Shown: positions 42,200 through 53,517, counted from the first letter of the stretch. The stretch is 64,000 nt of DNA from Plasmopara viticola (GCA_001695595.3 MBPM02000008.1:1054001-1118000), one strand, 5' to 3'. Translations and numbers: made by a program. The notes: generated from the sequence alone by a model not told the origin.

Positions 42200-42830
42200 G
42201 TCCTCGTTAACTCAGGGGCGTTAAGCAATTACGTTCGACACTACAACTCCAAAAGAATCCGACCATATGCCGACGCTCTAAGAGTACACAAACGTGACAT
42301 TGTCACTGTTGGCTTAGCGGCGAAAACGAACGTATGTTCCAAGGATCTTAGTGACACTAGATTGTTGACTTCGATAGTGCTGAACGGTGCTTGATCTTGC
42401 CTCTATAACTTTATCTTGAATATGTCGTGACCGAAAAGCAACAAGCCTTCATAGAGCTGAACCCGCTTTGATCCCAGCTGACCTGTCGTAAGTCTTGAAC
42501 TCACCTTTACTTGTAAGCAGAAGCGCGACTGGCGCGAATACTAAACTGATTCGTTTGCCGTGGTGACGCCAAAATCGCGCAGATAGTTATTGATAACGTC
42601 GGTCCAAAACATGAGGAAGTACGTAAACCACTTAGTAATGCTCCAAAATATCAGCTGGGTGTATTTTACTCCGGCATTCAGCCAAGGCAGTACGGGCGAG
42701 GGTCTACTATATCGCGTGAAGTGGCCACTTGCTACTGCTTTAATGACTTGGAGCCAGGCAAAGTATATCTTTTAGGATCAGTATAAGCCAGGAAAGCAGA
42801 ATGCTTTGGCTAACGGTTTATCGTGTCACT
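42200..42830 (+). mobile_element. Decayed Ty3/gypsy protease to RNase H fragment
   Basis: At about 42205-42330 the plus strand reads LVNSGALSNYVRHYN and YADALRVHKRDIVTVGLA. This is a decayed form of the retropepsin start L(V/I)DSGAS.NYVRR...YAEAL..H..D.ITVRLA. Here the catalytic aspartate of DSG has become asparagine. At 42782-42825 another frame gives YKPGKQNALANGLS, the typical YKPGK.N..ADALSR end of the RNase H domain. The distance is too short for a complete RT, so the middle has been deleted. Confidence 0.6.
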
Positions 42831-45800
42831 CAAGACTAAGATCTCTACAATGAAACAACTGCTGCCTGTAATGGATCAGATCTGATTTGTGGTGTATATG
42901 CTCGGGATGACATGTGCGTAGCTTTACTGACGGCTTTAGTGGGTGATAGCCTCAAAGGCTATGCAGAAGTGTACACTGAGAATACGTATATAAACATTCT
43001 AGTTGAAAGCAGCTAAAATATCTTAGTCTTAGCTCGTCCGAAAGAAGAGACGTTTTTAGACTTTCCTAGCGTCGAAATTGATCCAAATCTGATATCTTGA
43101 GATTTTCTGGCAACACGAGCTATTTCTTGTCACTGACATTGACCGGTATGACTATGCCTTAAAAAGAATAGCACGTGATTCAATCGTATGGCAAGATCAT
43201 ATATGCGAGCCGAATCACGACAAAAAATCCTTGATAAGTCATGCTATTGCCCAAATTTATTCGATAAAACTCAGGCAGAATCTCGCCAGAATAAATATAG
43301 AGGGTATTGAAGATACTAATGTCTCCATATAGGTAAGCTTTACGACGTCATTAAAACCACTCTTATTAAGTACTGAAGCTTTAATGGCGATGAGGGCGCT
43401 GAATATAGCACGGTAAATCAGGTAACATATACGACAAAGCATCACAGACTGTGGATGGCCCATGCTCGTAAGACGTAATGAGTTATACATTTTTCTTTGT
43501 GAGTCACTAACGCGGGGTAACAAAAATTTTCAAGTGGGCAAAGTATGTCCGTAAGACGTAGTGGTTAATAAAGCTTAGCAGGTGGGTAACACAGCACCAA
43601 GTACGGCTAGTGTACGCTTACAAGAGAGTAAAGTACACAAAGACTAACATAATTCAAAGAGGTGCCACTTAGATTGACGAACATAGGTTTACGAAGAAAT
43701 TACAAATGCGATACTAATTTGTATCTAAACGTCACAAATGATTTCGTAGAGAAATAATAGCTTTGCAGAGCTTCATGTCACGGCAGGTGCCCCTTAACAG
43801 ATGCAGTAAAGTTACTTCACCTCGAAGAGCTCAGAGCGACTATAGTTTAGACTAGATTGAAAGCCAAGAATATGCTAGACATGGTTTTTAATATCAAAAA
43901 GTTTTTGAGAACGCAATACTTGCTGCATTCTGAACGAAGCCGTCAAGAAACAGTCTTATAAGCAGCGTACGTAACGCGTGAGTTCAGAGATCGCGAAAGA
44001 TACAAAAATGTGCTAGATTACGATGATTCTACTGCAACCACAGTGTTTAGTAACGTGTCAGATTCTAAAAAGGATACTTTTCATAAACCCACAAATAAAA
44101 CAGTCACCCGGGAACGGAAAATACAAGATACTTTGTCACCAGAGAACTTCCATATCAATGTACGCAGTGTGAGCTCATTGATGCTGACTTGCCGAAAAGG
44201 CAAAGGGTAGTATGGTGCCGGCGTTAAAAATCTCGCATGTGTCATTGACTTCTAAAAGCTGTCAATCGGTCAAAGCTGAATCGATAATGTTCACAGTAAG
44301 CTAAATAGCGCAGGAAGCCATCGCTATTTAGAGCATATGTGTACTACCAATTCGAGTAAGGGACCGCTCACGGCTATTGGTAAGCCTAACGGCTTACTAG
44401 GCTGTGGATAGTGATGGCACAGACGCTTTGAGGCGCCTCTTAATTAAACAATTGTATGGCAAAACACTTGTTTTGATCACAACGAGCTCTTGCTCAGGCA
44501 TTTTTTGTCAATATATTTGTCCATGGTCGCTCTGAGGAACATCAGTCAGCACTAGAGATCCATTTTAGCCGTAATTTTTGCTGCACTTGCTGCATTGGAG
44601 TATGAAAATAGTTGTAGTCTCTCTTCATTGCGTTCTCTACTGCGCTGCGCAGCACCCCTACTGGGAACTTTTGGCCCACAACTTCGTCACTTGACTACTT
44701 CTTCCTCATCACTTCGATTAATTGCACTTCGTTAAGTAAACACAGTTGTGTGAGCTCCGACAATTCAATCAAAGGCTGTTTCTGCGCCAAGTACAAATAC
44801 TTTAGCAAAGTGTTTGAGGAATAGTTATGCAAGTAATGTCAACACCTGACGTAAACAAGCCAAGATAACGTACTCGCGTCTCAGCTTAGCGAGCCAAAGA
44901 GATATTTTTTGCGATTGTGAGGACCAATAGGCTGTACACCAACATCGTCAAGTGTATTATTGCGACAGGGCGGGAATTTCATGAGTATGACGGCTTAAAA
45001 GCAGCTCTGAACTTTACGCAGACCCCAGCAAACTTCATAAATACAGTGGTTAATGTTTGGTTTTGCAAATCGTCTCTACCATTACGATAGTCAGGTTGTG
45101 CTGGGTGTGTCAGCACCAAATTGCTTTTGTTAGCACTTAAAAAAAGCCTTCTGTGGAAGGACGTGTTCGCTTTGCCGAAGTGACGAAGCTGTTCAGCTTT
45201 GTGTGCGGAATTATGATCTATGTTATCAGCTGCGCACCAATGTAATTCGAGAAAGCCAATGAGCGCTTTACTTTGCTCCACTCAGAGTAGGTTAGGGCTG
45301 ACAAACAGGAAGCTATCGCTCATGACAAGGCGTTGCCTGCCATGAAGGACACCTTGGCAATGATTGGTTGGATATCAAACTATTTGTGTTCTATTTTGAC
45401 GATAAAGCTTTGCGGGACATCATTTACGGCTCGATTGTCGAAAAGTCGGCTGTCTTTACCTGTCTAGTTTCTGCTCCCGTTCTCTTCGTTTGAAAAGAAA
45501 TGCAATTTTTGCGCTGGAAAAGACCTGGGAAACCTAATATGCTTGCCAGTGAACTCTCGCGTAGACCAAACTATGAGCTAGTCTGTATATCATAAAATAT
45601 GCACCATCTACAAGTGTATCTGTTCGTCATAAAAAATGGATGCTAAACCAGAGTCTTTAGTGCTATTATTCATTGCGGATGAAGCTGCCAAAGGTGAAAT
45701 CGACAGCGTCTGCTGTTACATCGCAATGTATTAACAGAGAGTCAATAGGTCGGTGCAGTAGGTCCAGCTTGTGACAAAAAGCAAAATGCACTTGTAACTT

Positions 45801-47664
45801 TTGCGGTCATTCAGGCCGCTTTTCATGGTTTCTTACACGTACAAGTGGTTAGCCATGTTTCGGGGATCAGTGAGACCTGCAGGAAAAGTCAACATAACAT
45901 TTATCGGGCAACGTCTCAAGTAATCGTCATATGCGGAATATAGTGAGGACCGACGGACTAACAGCAAGAGTCAACACTGTGGTATTTCTTGTGCGTTCAA
46001 GTGGTTTCCATGAAAAGAATGATCTTCCGATGCGGAACTTTATCGACAACAATTCTTCGTCAAATGCATATCATTCGGCTAGTTGAAGCCAATTTCCCAG
46101 GAAATGGCACTCCGTGCCATCCAGAGCTGTGGTATTAGATCTCTACACTATTTTTTAGATTGGTCGAGCCTCTCAAGCTAATCAAGCTCGTCGACTTGTT
46201 CGGCACTGCAGAGCGAGGGTCGGTCCTTCCCTCCAATGATCCATCCCAGTACAAATTTTTGCGCTTTAGAGTCAAGGCATTGGCTTAGACTTTCTATAGT
46301 GACTCTTCAAACTTTCACTTGTTACTATTAGCAAAGAGCACTTTCGAGGGAAGATACTAGAATTGTAACAAACTTATAGCACCAGTGCAGTCTAAACAAA
46401 GCTAGATTGGCCGATATGGAACAATTCTGTTCTTTCATACATCATCGAAAAGCTTGTTTTGTGTCGTGCCTAGACATCGAGCAATCCCCGCCTATTGCCA
46501 ATGTTTTGGTCGGATACCCGACACCTGGACGCTTCGAGACGCTGCATTAAGAGCTTTTATAAGATTGGATTGCTCACTTACTCGAGTGGCTAAAAGACTG
46601 GCACCAAGAATATTAGTTCCTGCTCGTTATGGCCCGTTCGCTATCTAATATGGATGCTAACAGCAATTTAATTTACCGCCTTTACGATGCGAATTTGCGA
46701 ATTCATCTTCCGTTACAGTCATAATGACTAGCTACTTCCTTTTTGCCAATTAGCTACTGGTTTACACAGCTATGGCTCAAACGCGACCTTTATCGTATCC
46801 GATCTTTTCGCCGTTTTTGTTCTACCAAATCTTTAAGGAGGTAACGTTCTTCGTCACCCATGTCCTAACCTGGTAGAAACTTGCTCGTCCTTCTGCACAA
46901 TATCTACGAACGCACTCGTTTAGCGGGAGTTGTTGCAGAGCGATAGATTCTACATCTTTAATTTTTCTCGCAGTTGCAGCTCGTTGAGCAACGTGACCAG
47001 CATCACGCGCTTTTTTTCGCAATACATTCCGAACGAGAGATACCCTAGGCACAATTCTCGCTCTTTCATTTCTCATTCCCGTCTTGTGAACGCTGTCATT
47101 TGCCAGCTGAGTTACTATCTTCATTGTGGTTTGGAAGGAGCCAAGCCAAGCCGTCGTGCGCTTCAACGGCTGACTTTGAACAATTCGCTTGCTCTCATCA
47201 TATAAGCGCCTCGTATCGGTAATTTATTCCACCACAGCCTTCACTTCACGGCGTGGTGTGCGCGCCGCAACAATAGATTGATAAACTTTAAAGCCGTTAT
47301 TACCTGAGACATATTCTAGTAATCGAGTGCGTAAATGTACCACAAAATTGGTTTACACATTACATACCTCTATATAGCTAATTATAATCGCTCGTCGCTT
47401 AGCTTTGATTGGCTTACAGGTCATTCAGAGTGTACACTGCTGCCACCTCAATGGTACATACGTACCCTACGTGTACCACGCTATATTCGCCGCTTGCATT
47501 GCCGTTCCACGCCCAAGGCGTAAACAGCAGAAGAAGCGTGTTAATCCAAGCTTTCAGCCTCCATCCACTGCATCACCTCACTTCAACGATCGCTACACTT
47601 TCACCCGTCTTCCAGTCCTGCTCGCTTTTTCCTCTCTGCCTGCTTTTTGGTACACGTACCAAAA

Positions 47665-50355
47665 ATGGCATCTAACCCGAGCTCCCGTCTGAACGGGATA
47701 TTTCAAGACGCGACAGCTTCCGGTGGCGGGAATGATGCGCTACGGTACACCGCCCCTCGTGAGCCTCCAGCCAAGGCGGTCCAACCGGCCCAACCGCCAG
47801 CCGCTACTCCTACTCCGTCCACGGCGTCTACTGTCGTGTACTCGACGATGGTCTCGCTGTACCAGTACGATGCTTCTGTCCGGAAATACATCCAGCTGGG
47901 GGGTACGACCACTGGTACCAAAGCAGCAGTCGGGTGTGTCATTGTTGGGGCCGAAACCACGTACAATTTGCTCTTTTATGACGCGGCAAAACACCATTTG
48001 TGTGCGTTGGCCCTTAAATTTGGGTCATTTAAACCCACGTTGCAAGCCAAAAATTACGTCAATTTTTACGACGACCAAAATGGGAATTGGTCCATCAAAT
48101 TTGCCTCGGACGCGCAAGTGGCCGAGTTCATGCGGCAAGTTTTTTTGACCAAGATCCACGTGGAAATCTGGGGACGCGACACCAGTGGTACAAAAGTGTA
48201 CCCCACGGCGTTGCTCCAAGACGACTTAACTTATGTCAAACCCGGCACGCCCGCCGTGGGTACGGGCGACACGGTGGCGGTCGCGTTCCGTGCATGGCGC
48301 GTCGTGGGGAACGCCACGTCGGCTCCGGCCGACATTATCACCAAGTATGCCCCGTTTGAGCAAGCCAGTGGCAACGAGTTGCGTAAAGTACGTCTCGGGG
48401 ACGCCAGTGAACGGATCAAAGCGTTGGAAGACGCGATTCATGGCATGAGCAAAGGCGGCAAACGCCTCGTGTTGGCACCCCCGGGGAAAACGAATGGGCA
48501 GGATTGGTACCTGCTCGACATTGAGCTCGTCAAGACCAAGACGGGCGCGTCAGTGCCGCGCAAAGCGGCTGAGGCCAGTGAAGACGGCGACGCCAAGGTC
48601 CGCCGGCGGCCGAGCCGGCGGCCGTCGGACCCGGCGGCTCGGACACCAGGTCCACGGCAGGGCACGGAGCGCCTGGACCCGACGCACGACCTCGTGCCGT
48701 ACGATGAACAGACGACGCGCAGTGAGCTCGAGATGAAGGAAGTGCGGTTGTTGCAACGGGAACAGCAACTCGAGCTGCACGCCCGGGCATTGGAACGGGA
48801 ACGGCTGAGCGGGCCGCGTCCGTTTGGCACGGGCTCGAGTCTGTACGTGCACGAGGCCACGAGTGGGTCTTTCCACCCTCCGTTGCCTCGTCCCGTCGAG
48901 ACGATGCTGTCGGAATTGACTGCAAAAGTGGATTACCTCATTCGCATGGCCCCTGGGCCGTCGTCGGTCGGGGCCGGTGGTGCTCCCGGTCCCAGTGACG
49001 TGGCGGCCGTGATCCGTGGCGTCGAACGCCTCGCGGCCGAGAATGAGCGCCTCTTGACGCAAATCAATGCACAGCACCAGCACCAAGCGGCGTGCGAGAA
49101 GCGCTGTGAAGACTTGTTGGTGCAACACCAGCGCTTGCAGCAAGAGAAGCGGACGGCCGAGGAACGGTACCAGTCGGCGGCGAGTATGCAAGCGACTGCG
49201 ACGTCCGAGATGAGTGCGTTGGCCAGTGCACGGGACGCCGCCGTGGGTCAGACGAACCGGTTGCATCAGGACTACCAGCAGTTGTTGACGGCGTACTATC
49301 AGTTGCAGCAGCAGGCGCAGACGGGCGACGAGGGGGCAGCACAGGCGCAAGCATTGGCAATTGAGCGGGACGCCCGGGCACGGGCCGAGAAGCAGCTCGA
49401 GAAGGAAGGGCAGGCGCGTGCGCTGGCCTTGCAAGAGGTGGCGTTGATGAAGAAACAGCACGACGTGGCGCTGCAAGTCAAAGCGTCGGAATGGGCGAAT
49501 GCGACGGCGCAACTCGAGCAAGAGGTGCGTGCATTGAAAGCGCACGTGCGCGAGTTGGAAGACGCGAACCGGCGACTCGAGGTCGAGGCAACCGAGCACG
49601 CCAAGCTCGTGGAGGCGCAGGCCGCGACGCGGCCGGTGCTTGCCCAGCTCCAGCACGAGAAGCTCGCGTTGACGAGCGAGTTGCAGGCGTCGTTGGCGCG
49701 CGTGCGTGAGCTCGAGACGGCAGCGGCTTCGGTGCCGACGGTCGAGGCACGGACGGCCCCAGTGGCGGCGGACGAAACGGGGCTGCTCTTGGACGAGATG
49801 GCGCGACTTCAGCAACAAGTGGCCGAGTTGGAACGCGCCAAGGCCGACTTGGAGCACGGGGCGCGTCGCGCGAACGCGTGTGAAGACGTGGAGGCGCTCG
49901 AGGAACGGGAAGCGGCGGCGGACGGGGCGTTGAAGGCGGCAGAAGCGATCAAGCGCGAGGCCCAAGAGCTCGTGGCGAGCGCCGCGCTTGTTGGCGACGA
50001 CGAGCGTGGCCGCCTCGTGGCGCTGGTCAAAGAGGCCGTGAACGACATGTTTTTCCGGTTCCAAGACTTGTTTGAAGAGGAGACGGCGCTCGACGGGACT
50101 CAAGTGTTGGGGGCGCTTCGCAAGGTGCTCAAGACGAGTACCAAGAGGATGGTGCAGCAGCTCCAAGAGCCTTTGCGACAGCGAGAAGAGGAGAAGGACG
50201 TTCGTGAAGAAGACGAGGCGAAGGACGCCGAGCCGGCGGAGGGGCTCAACAAAGTGTCGGATTCTGTCGCCGACCCGTTTGGTGAAGAGGACCCGAGTGG
50301 TACCGGCGTTGACGCGACACAAAAAGTGGCCGTGTCACGTGACGAGGAAGAGTAG
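47665..50355 (+). CDS. FKBP15: FK506-binding protein 15 (WAFL)-like
   Basis: In animals FKBP15 links early endosomes to actin. The 896-residue single-exon protein has the same order of parts: N-terminal LNGIF and LRYTAPREPP, a WH1-like domain (about residues 60-160; VNFYDDQNGNWSIKFAS is close to the animal FYDDQRQNWSIMFES), then an FKBP-type domain (about 200-285; GTGDTVAVAFRAWRVVG, EDAIHGMSKGGKRLVLAPPG, WYLLDIELVK). The FKBP domain lacks most active-site aromatics, as also in animals, so it is probably not an active isomerase. A long coiled coil (about 355-780, glutamine- and alanine-rich) and an acidic tail follow. The ATG at 47665 is the first in frame. It opens a GC-rich block that runs to 55.5 kb. 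Confidence 0.88.
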   Translation: MASNPSSRLNGIFQDATASGGGNDALRYTAPREPPAKAVQPAQPPAATPTPSTASTVVYSTMVSLYQYDASVRKYIQLGGTTTGTKAAVGCVIVGAETTYNLLFYDAAKHHLCALALKFGSFKPTLQAKNYVNFYDDQNGNWSIKFASDAQVAEFMRQVFLTKIHVEIWGRDTSGTKVYPTALLQDDLTYVKPGTPAVGTGDTVAVAFRAWRVVGNATSAPADIITKYAPFEQASGNELRKVRLGDASERIKALEDAIHGMSKGGKRLVLAPPGKTNGQDWYLLDIELVKTKTGASVPRKAAEASEDGDAKVRRRPSRRPSDPAARTPGPRQGTERLDPTHDLVPYDEQTTRSELEMKEVRLLQREQQLELHARALERERLSGPRPFGTGSSLYVHEATSGSFHPPLPRPVETMLSELTAKVDYLIRMAPGPSSVGAGGAPGPSDVAAVIRGVERLAAENERLLTQINAQHQHQAACEKRCEDLLVQHQRLQQEKRTAEERYQSAASMQATATSEMSALASARDAAVGQTNRLHQDYQQLLTAYYQLQQQAQTGDEGAAQAQALAIERDARARAEKQLEKEGQARALALQEVALMKKQHDVALQVKASEWANATAQLEQEVRALKAHVRELEDANRRLEVEATEHAKLVEAQAATRPVLAQLQHEKLALTSELQASLARVRELETAAASVPTVEARTAPVAADETGLLLDEMARLQQQVAELERAKADLEHGARRANACEDVEALEEREAAADGALKAAEAIKREAQELVASAALVGDDERGRLVALVKEAVNDMFFRFQDLFEEETALDGTQVLGALRKVLKTSTKRMVQQLQEPLRQREEEKDVREEDEAKDAEPAEGLNKVSDSVADPFGEEDPSGTGVDATQKVAVSRDEEE

Positions 50356-50563
50356 GAAGCGTAGAGGAAGGAAGGGCGAGTGCCACTGTGCTCGTCCTTT
50401 GGTTGTGGAATAGAATTGTAAAATGCGTGGCATGGCTCGTGCGCATGGGGCCGTCTCGTCGGGGTAGAATAAACTACGTAGCCACCACGTCGAGGACGGG
50501 GAGTCTGTATGCTCTCTCACTAGTGTTTTTATTCTTACCGAGACGCGACGCAAGTGGAGAGGC

Positions 50564-50868
50564 ATGGCGGGTACCAGTGGCACACCGAAGCAAGCACCGA
50601 TCCGGATGAGTACCCTCTTTTCGCACATGGTGATCGACTGTCCCTTGGATGTACGCACGTCGTTTCAAGTCTCTAGTCTTGAATGCCGTGCCACTGACTC
50701 GCGTCACTCTCTCTCTCTCTCTCCTTCCTTTGCTTGCATACGCAGGTGCAAGTGTACGGCAAGTGCGTGGCGGATCTGCACGGCCCGATCCCGCGCCACG
50801 CGTGTGAAGCGGAATTCCAAAAGCTCCGTGCGTGTTTCACGCGCGTCGTGCGCGCCCGTCGCGTGTAG
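50564..50868 (+). CDS. NDUFAF8: Twin CX9C protein, NDUFAF8-like
   Basis: In animals NDUFAF8 works with NDUFAF5 in complex I assembly. Exons 50564-50650 and 50746-50868 flank a 95-nt intron (GTACGC donor, CAG acceptor) that contains a CT microsatellite near 50706-50723. The product has 69 residues. With this donor the cysteines fall at 26, 36, 49 and 59, an exact twin CX9C (C-x9-C-x12-C-x9-C), and the stretch VYGKCVADLHG...ACEAEFQKLRACF resembles the animal YGRCVQ...CAREFEALRSCF. An alternative donor at 50630 would remove the first cysteine, so the motif itself supports the chosen splice. Such proteins enter the intermembrane space by the Mia40 path, though animal NDUFAF8 acts in the matrix. 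COX-assembly CHCH relatives are a less likely alternative. Confidence 0.75.
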
Positions 50869-50961
50869 CGCACGCCCGCAAAGTACCATCTTTTGACAAA
50901 TGCTTCGTCGGCTTGCCATAAATGTACCAGTTTGCAATCTAGTGCTTGGTACCCACACGTT

Positions 50962-51939
50962 ATGGAGGCACTTAAGGATGAGAATGGAATGGCGAGTTCG
51001 ACCCGATTGCCTTGTGACTTGCCTTGTGCGTTGCCTTGTGCGTGTAGCCAAGCCGTGGACGACGTCGCCGACCCAACGTGGGGGGAAGATGTGTTGCCAC
51101 GCGATCGCCAGAGTCTCGAAGAGGAGCGGACGCGCTTACGGACGCTGGAACGCACGCTCGCGCTCGAGACCGCCGACGTGTTGCTCGACACGTGGGCGCT
51201 CGTGCACGCGCGACGGCAAGCGCACGTGGGTACGGCCCATGCCGCGCACGAGCGCCGCGTCACTGCCGCCCACCACGTCTGTGCGTACTTGACGGACCAA
51301 GCGCACGCAACGTACCGCAAGCGGTGCCGCGCGCTCCAGGACGCCATGGCAATAGACTTGGACAAGGAACTCGCGCGGTTGCACGCGGCCAAAGACGGCG
51401 TGAGTGTCACGAGTCGCCGGCGGCGAACCGTGCGAAGTGATCACGCGCGGGCGACGGCGACCAGGGAGACGGTCGCGGGGGCCCGTGGACTGCGTGGCCA
51501 CGGGCACGAGGCCACGCACGTCGAACGGCTGTTGGGACGGCCGTCGATCTTTCCACCCGTCGTCAGCGTGTTGACGGTCCAGGAAAGACAAGACGACGTG
51601 GAAGCGATGGAACGTGCGGTTCGAACACGGCGAAGGAGGCAAGAGGGGAAGAAGGCTCGACGTCGGACTGGGACGCCACGGACCGTGGACGCGGGGGTGC
51701 CGTGGTACCGGTTACGGTACAACCCCCGCCTGGTACAAGAAGGACAAGAGGTACAAGTGTTTAAACGCCAGCGAGAAGACCGTGCGGGTCAAGACGAGTG
51801 CATTACGTCGGGCATTCTCACTGCTGCGACCCGAACGCACGTGTACGTCTTGGCCCCGAGTGGCCGCTTTGACGCGGTGAATGTCCGTGATTGTCTCGGT
51901 GGATCCCTGTACGTCCAAGCCGTGGAGCCCACGGAATGA
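50962..51939 (+). CDS. Sds3-like protein (possible Sin3-HDAC subunit)
   Basis: A 325-residue GC-rich, arginine-rich protein. Residues about 45-165 form a helical coiled coil (SLEEERTRLRTLERTLALETADVLL, then HATYRKRCRALQDAMAIDLDKELARL), like the dimerising region of Sds3/BRMS1. The C-terminal 70 residues (YNPRLVQEGQEVQVFKR, ITSGILTAATRTHVYVLAP, FDAVNVRDCLGGSLYVQ) have the strand pattern of the Tudor-like end domain of SDS3. Sds3 proteins hold the Sin3 histone deacetylase complex together. Similarity is by pattern only and could be wrong. The ATG at 50962 was preferred to earlier in-frame codons because those run into the untranslated gap after the NDUFAF8-like gene. Confidence 0.45.
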   Translation: MEALKDENGMASSTRLPCDLPCALPCACSQAVDDVADPTWGEDVLPRDRQSLEEERTRLRTLERTLALETADVLLDTWALVHARRQAHVGTAHAAHERRVTAAHHVCAYLTDQAHATYRKRCRALQDAMAIDLDKELARLHAAKDGVSVTSRRRRTVRSDHARATATRETVAGARGLRGHGHEATHVERLLGRPSIFPPVVSVLTVQERQDDVEAMERAVRTRRRRQEGKKARRRTGTPRTVDAGVPWYRLRYNPRLVQEGQEVQVFKRQREDRAGQDECITSGILTAATRTHVYVLAPSGRFDAVNVRDCLGGSLYVQAVEPTE

Positions 51940-51980
51940 TGGCAAGACAAAAGGACGTGTATTGCGAGACTCCCTACGCT

Positions 51981-53384
51981 CTACTCGCGCCGAATGACGG
52001 CTTGCCCATTCATGTAGGGGCGCAAAACCTCGGGGATCACGATGGAACCATCTGCTTGTTGGTACGTTTCCCATAAACTGATCAGCAATCGAGGCACGGC
52101 ACAGGCTGTACCATTCAACGTGTGGACAAACGACGTGCCACTCGAGGCCGTGTGCCCCGCTTTGTGCCGGATATTGAGCCGGCGTGCCTGATAATCGGTA
52201 CACATGGACATGCTCGAGATTTCGCCATAGGCCTTGCGACCGGGCATCCACGCCATGACATCGTACTTTCGGTACGCAGGCGCTCCGAGCTCTGCCGTGG
52301 CCATGTCCACGAGCTGATAGTGCAGGCCAAGCTCGTCGTACAGCGCCGTTTGAATGGCCACCATGTCGTCGAAAAACGCCTGCGCTTGCGTCGCATTGGC
52401 GCAAAACCCAAACATTTCGACTTTGCTAAATTGATGGATTCGGTAAATCCCGCGGGTCGTGTGGCCCCCGTGGCCAATTTCCGTCCGAAAACAGTGGCTA
52501 AAGCCCGCGTATTTCAATGGCAACGACTGGGTCGGCAAGATCGAATTGCTTTTCATGGCTGCAAGCGTGATTTCCGACGTGGCCGTGAGACAGAGATCGG
52601 AATTCGCGAGTGAGTACATTTGCGTCGCGTCGCCACGTGGGTGGTACCCACACGCTTCCACGAGCTTGTAATGCGCCACGTCGGGCGGCAACACGACTTG
52701 GAACCCATGGGCCCGCAACTTGGTGAGCGTCCAGTGTACCAGTGCAAGTTCCATCATGGCCCCTTCGTTGCAGAGGTAGGTGAACTTCGACCCAGCCACT
52801 TTGGCCCCAGTGTGCGTGTCGATTAATCCCAACGTCGTGGCCAAATCGGCGTGGTCTTTGGGTTGAAATTGAAACGTGGGTTTTTCGCGATGGGTCAGCA
52901 CGACGCGGGACTGGGCTTCCCCACCCACGGGCACGTCGGGATGGGTCGCATTCGGCAACTTAAGCGCTTCTTGCTCCAGTTCCGTCGAGACGTGACGCAA
53001 CTCGGTCTCGACGTGGCACAGTTCATCCTTGAGTTCTTGCCCTCGCCGTCGGAGCTCGTGGAAGGCCGAAGTGGCGTCAATCGCTTGGTGTTGCGCCACT
53101 TGCCCGAGTCTTTTGGCTTGCGCGTTGCGTTCATTGCGCAACTGATTGACCACGTGCTGTAACTTGGCTTGCCGCTGGTACAAGTCGACGACGAGTTGCG
53201 GCTTGCCGTCACTGCCACGCCGTTTCACATTCTCGATCGCTGCCTCGACGTTGTTGACGAGGTGTTTATAGTCCAGACGCGCCTTGACGTGGCTGTGGAG
53301 AGACGCCGTCGAGAAGAAGGCACGATGGCCGTGGAAGAGAGACGCACTCACGCGACGCCCGAGAGCTCGAGGCATCGTACCCAT
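51981..53384 (-). CDS. SARS2: Seryl-tRNA synthetase, mitochondrial
   Basis: The enzyme charges tRNA-Ser with serine. The 467-residue single-exon product opens with a basic, serine-rich presequence (MGTMPRALGRRVSASLF) expected to target mitochondria. Residues about 35-150 are the long antiparallel coiled-coil arm (RQAKLQHVVNQLRNERNAQAKRL) that reads the tRNA variable arm. The class II core follows: the TSEITLAA serine pocket, motif 2 at about 298-322 (HCFRTEIG, then GIYRIHQFSKVE), EISSMSMCTDYQARR, and motif 3 at about 423-441 (NGTACAVPRLLISLWETYQ) with its arginine. Compared with the usual NGS.LAVGR, motif 3 has CAVPR. It converges with the Sds3-like gene, with only 41 bp between the stop codons, so the 3' ends of the two transcripts must overlap or be very short. 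Confidence 0.93.
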   Translation of the reverse strand: MGTMPRALGRRVSASLFHGHRAFFSTASLHSHVKARLDYKHLVNNVEAAIENVKRRGSDGKPQLVVDLYQRQAKLQHVVNQLRNERNAQAKRLGQVAQHQAIDATSAFHELRRRGQELKDELCHVETELRHVSTELEQEALKLPNATHPDVPVGGEAQSRVVLTHREKPTFQFQPKDHADLATTLGLIDTHTGAKVAGSKFTYLCNEGAMMELALVHWTLTKLRAHGFQVVLPPDVAHYKLVEACGYHPRGDATQMYSLANSDLCLTATSEITLAAMKSNSILPTQSLPLKYAGFSHCFRTEIGHGGHTTRGIYRIHQFSKVEMFGFCANATQAQAFFDDMVAIQTALYDELGLHYQLVDMATAELGAPAYRKYDVMAWMPGRKAYGEISSMSMCTDYQARRLNIRHKAGHTASSGTSFVHTLNGTACAVPRLLISLWETYQQADGSIVIPEVLRPYMNGQAVIRRE

Positions 53385-53517
53385 TCAAATAGTGATGAAC
53401 CTGGTGTGGTACACGTGCACCCGCCACAAAAGGATTTAAAAAAAAAAGCATTGTAAAATAAAAATTACATTTGTAGCCTTTATCACACAAATCGCCGCTG
53501 CTGTCGGGGCCACCTCA

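Larger units (their letters stand above)
33367..47664. other. 14-kb gene desert with retroelement remains
   Basis: Apart from the pieces listed separately (gene relic near 34.2-34.5 kb; Ty3/gypsy traces near 35.6, 38.3 and 42.2-42.8 kb) I find nothing recognisable. The DNA is AT-rich, with no ORF above about 120 codons and no intact LTR pair visible by eye. The minus strand at about 46400-47170 and the plus strand at 43940-44210 show longer open runs, consistent with further decayed repeats. The last 400 bp must hold the FKBP15 promoter; a CCTCACTTCAAC stretch near 47577 resembles an initiator. Confidence 0.5.

Noticed and set aside
46822..47205. Overlapping open frames of 90-115 codons on both strands
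   Set aside because: Neither strand gives a recognisable protein; likely decayed repeat.
48550..50322. 590-codon open frame on the minus strand
   Set aside because: It is antisense to FKBP15. High GC at third positions removes stops from the complementary strand; the product is low-complexity R/H/L-rich with no domain.
50630..50745. Alternative intron of the NDUFAF8-like gene with donor at 50630
   Set aside because: The donor GTGATC is poor and would remove the cysteine that completes the first CX9C pair.
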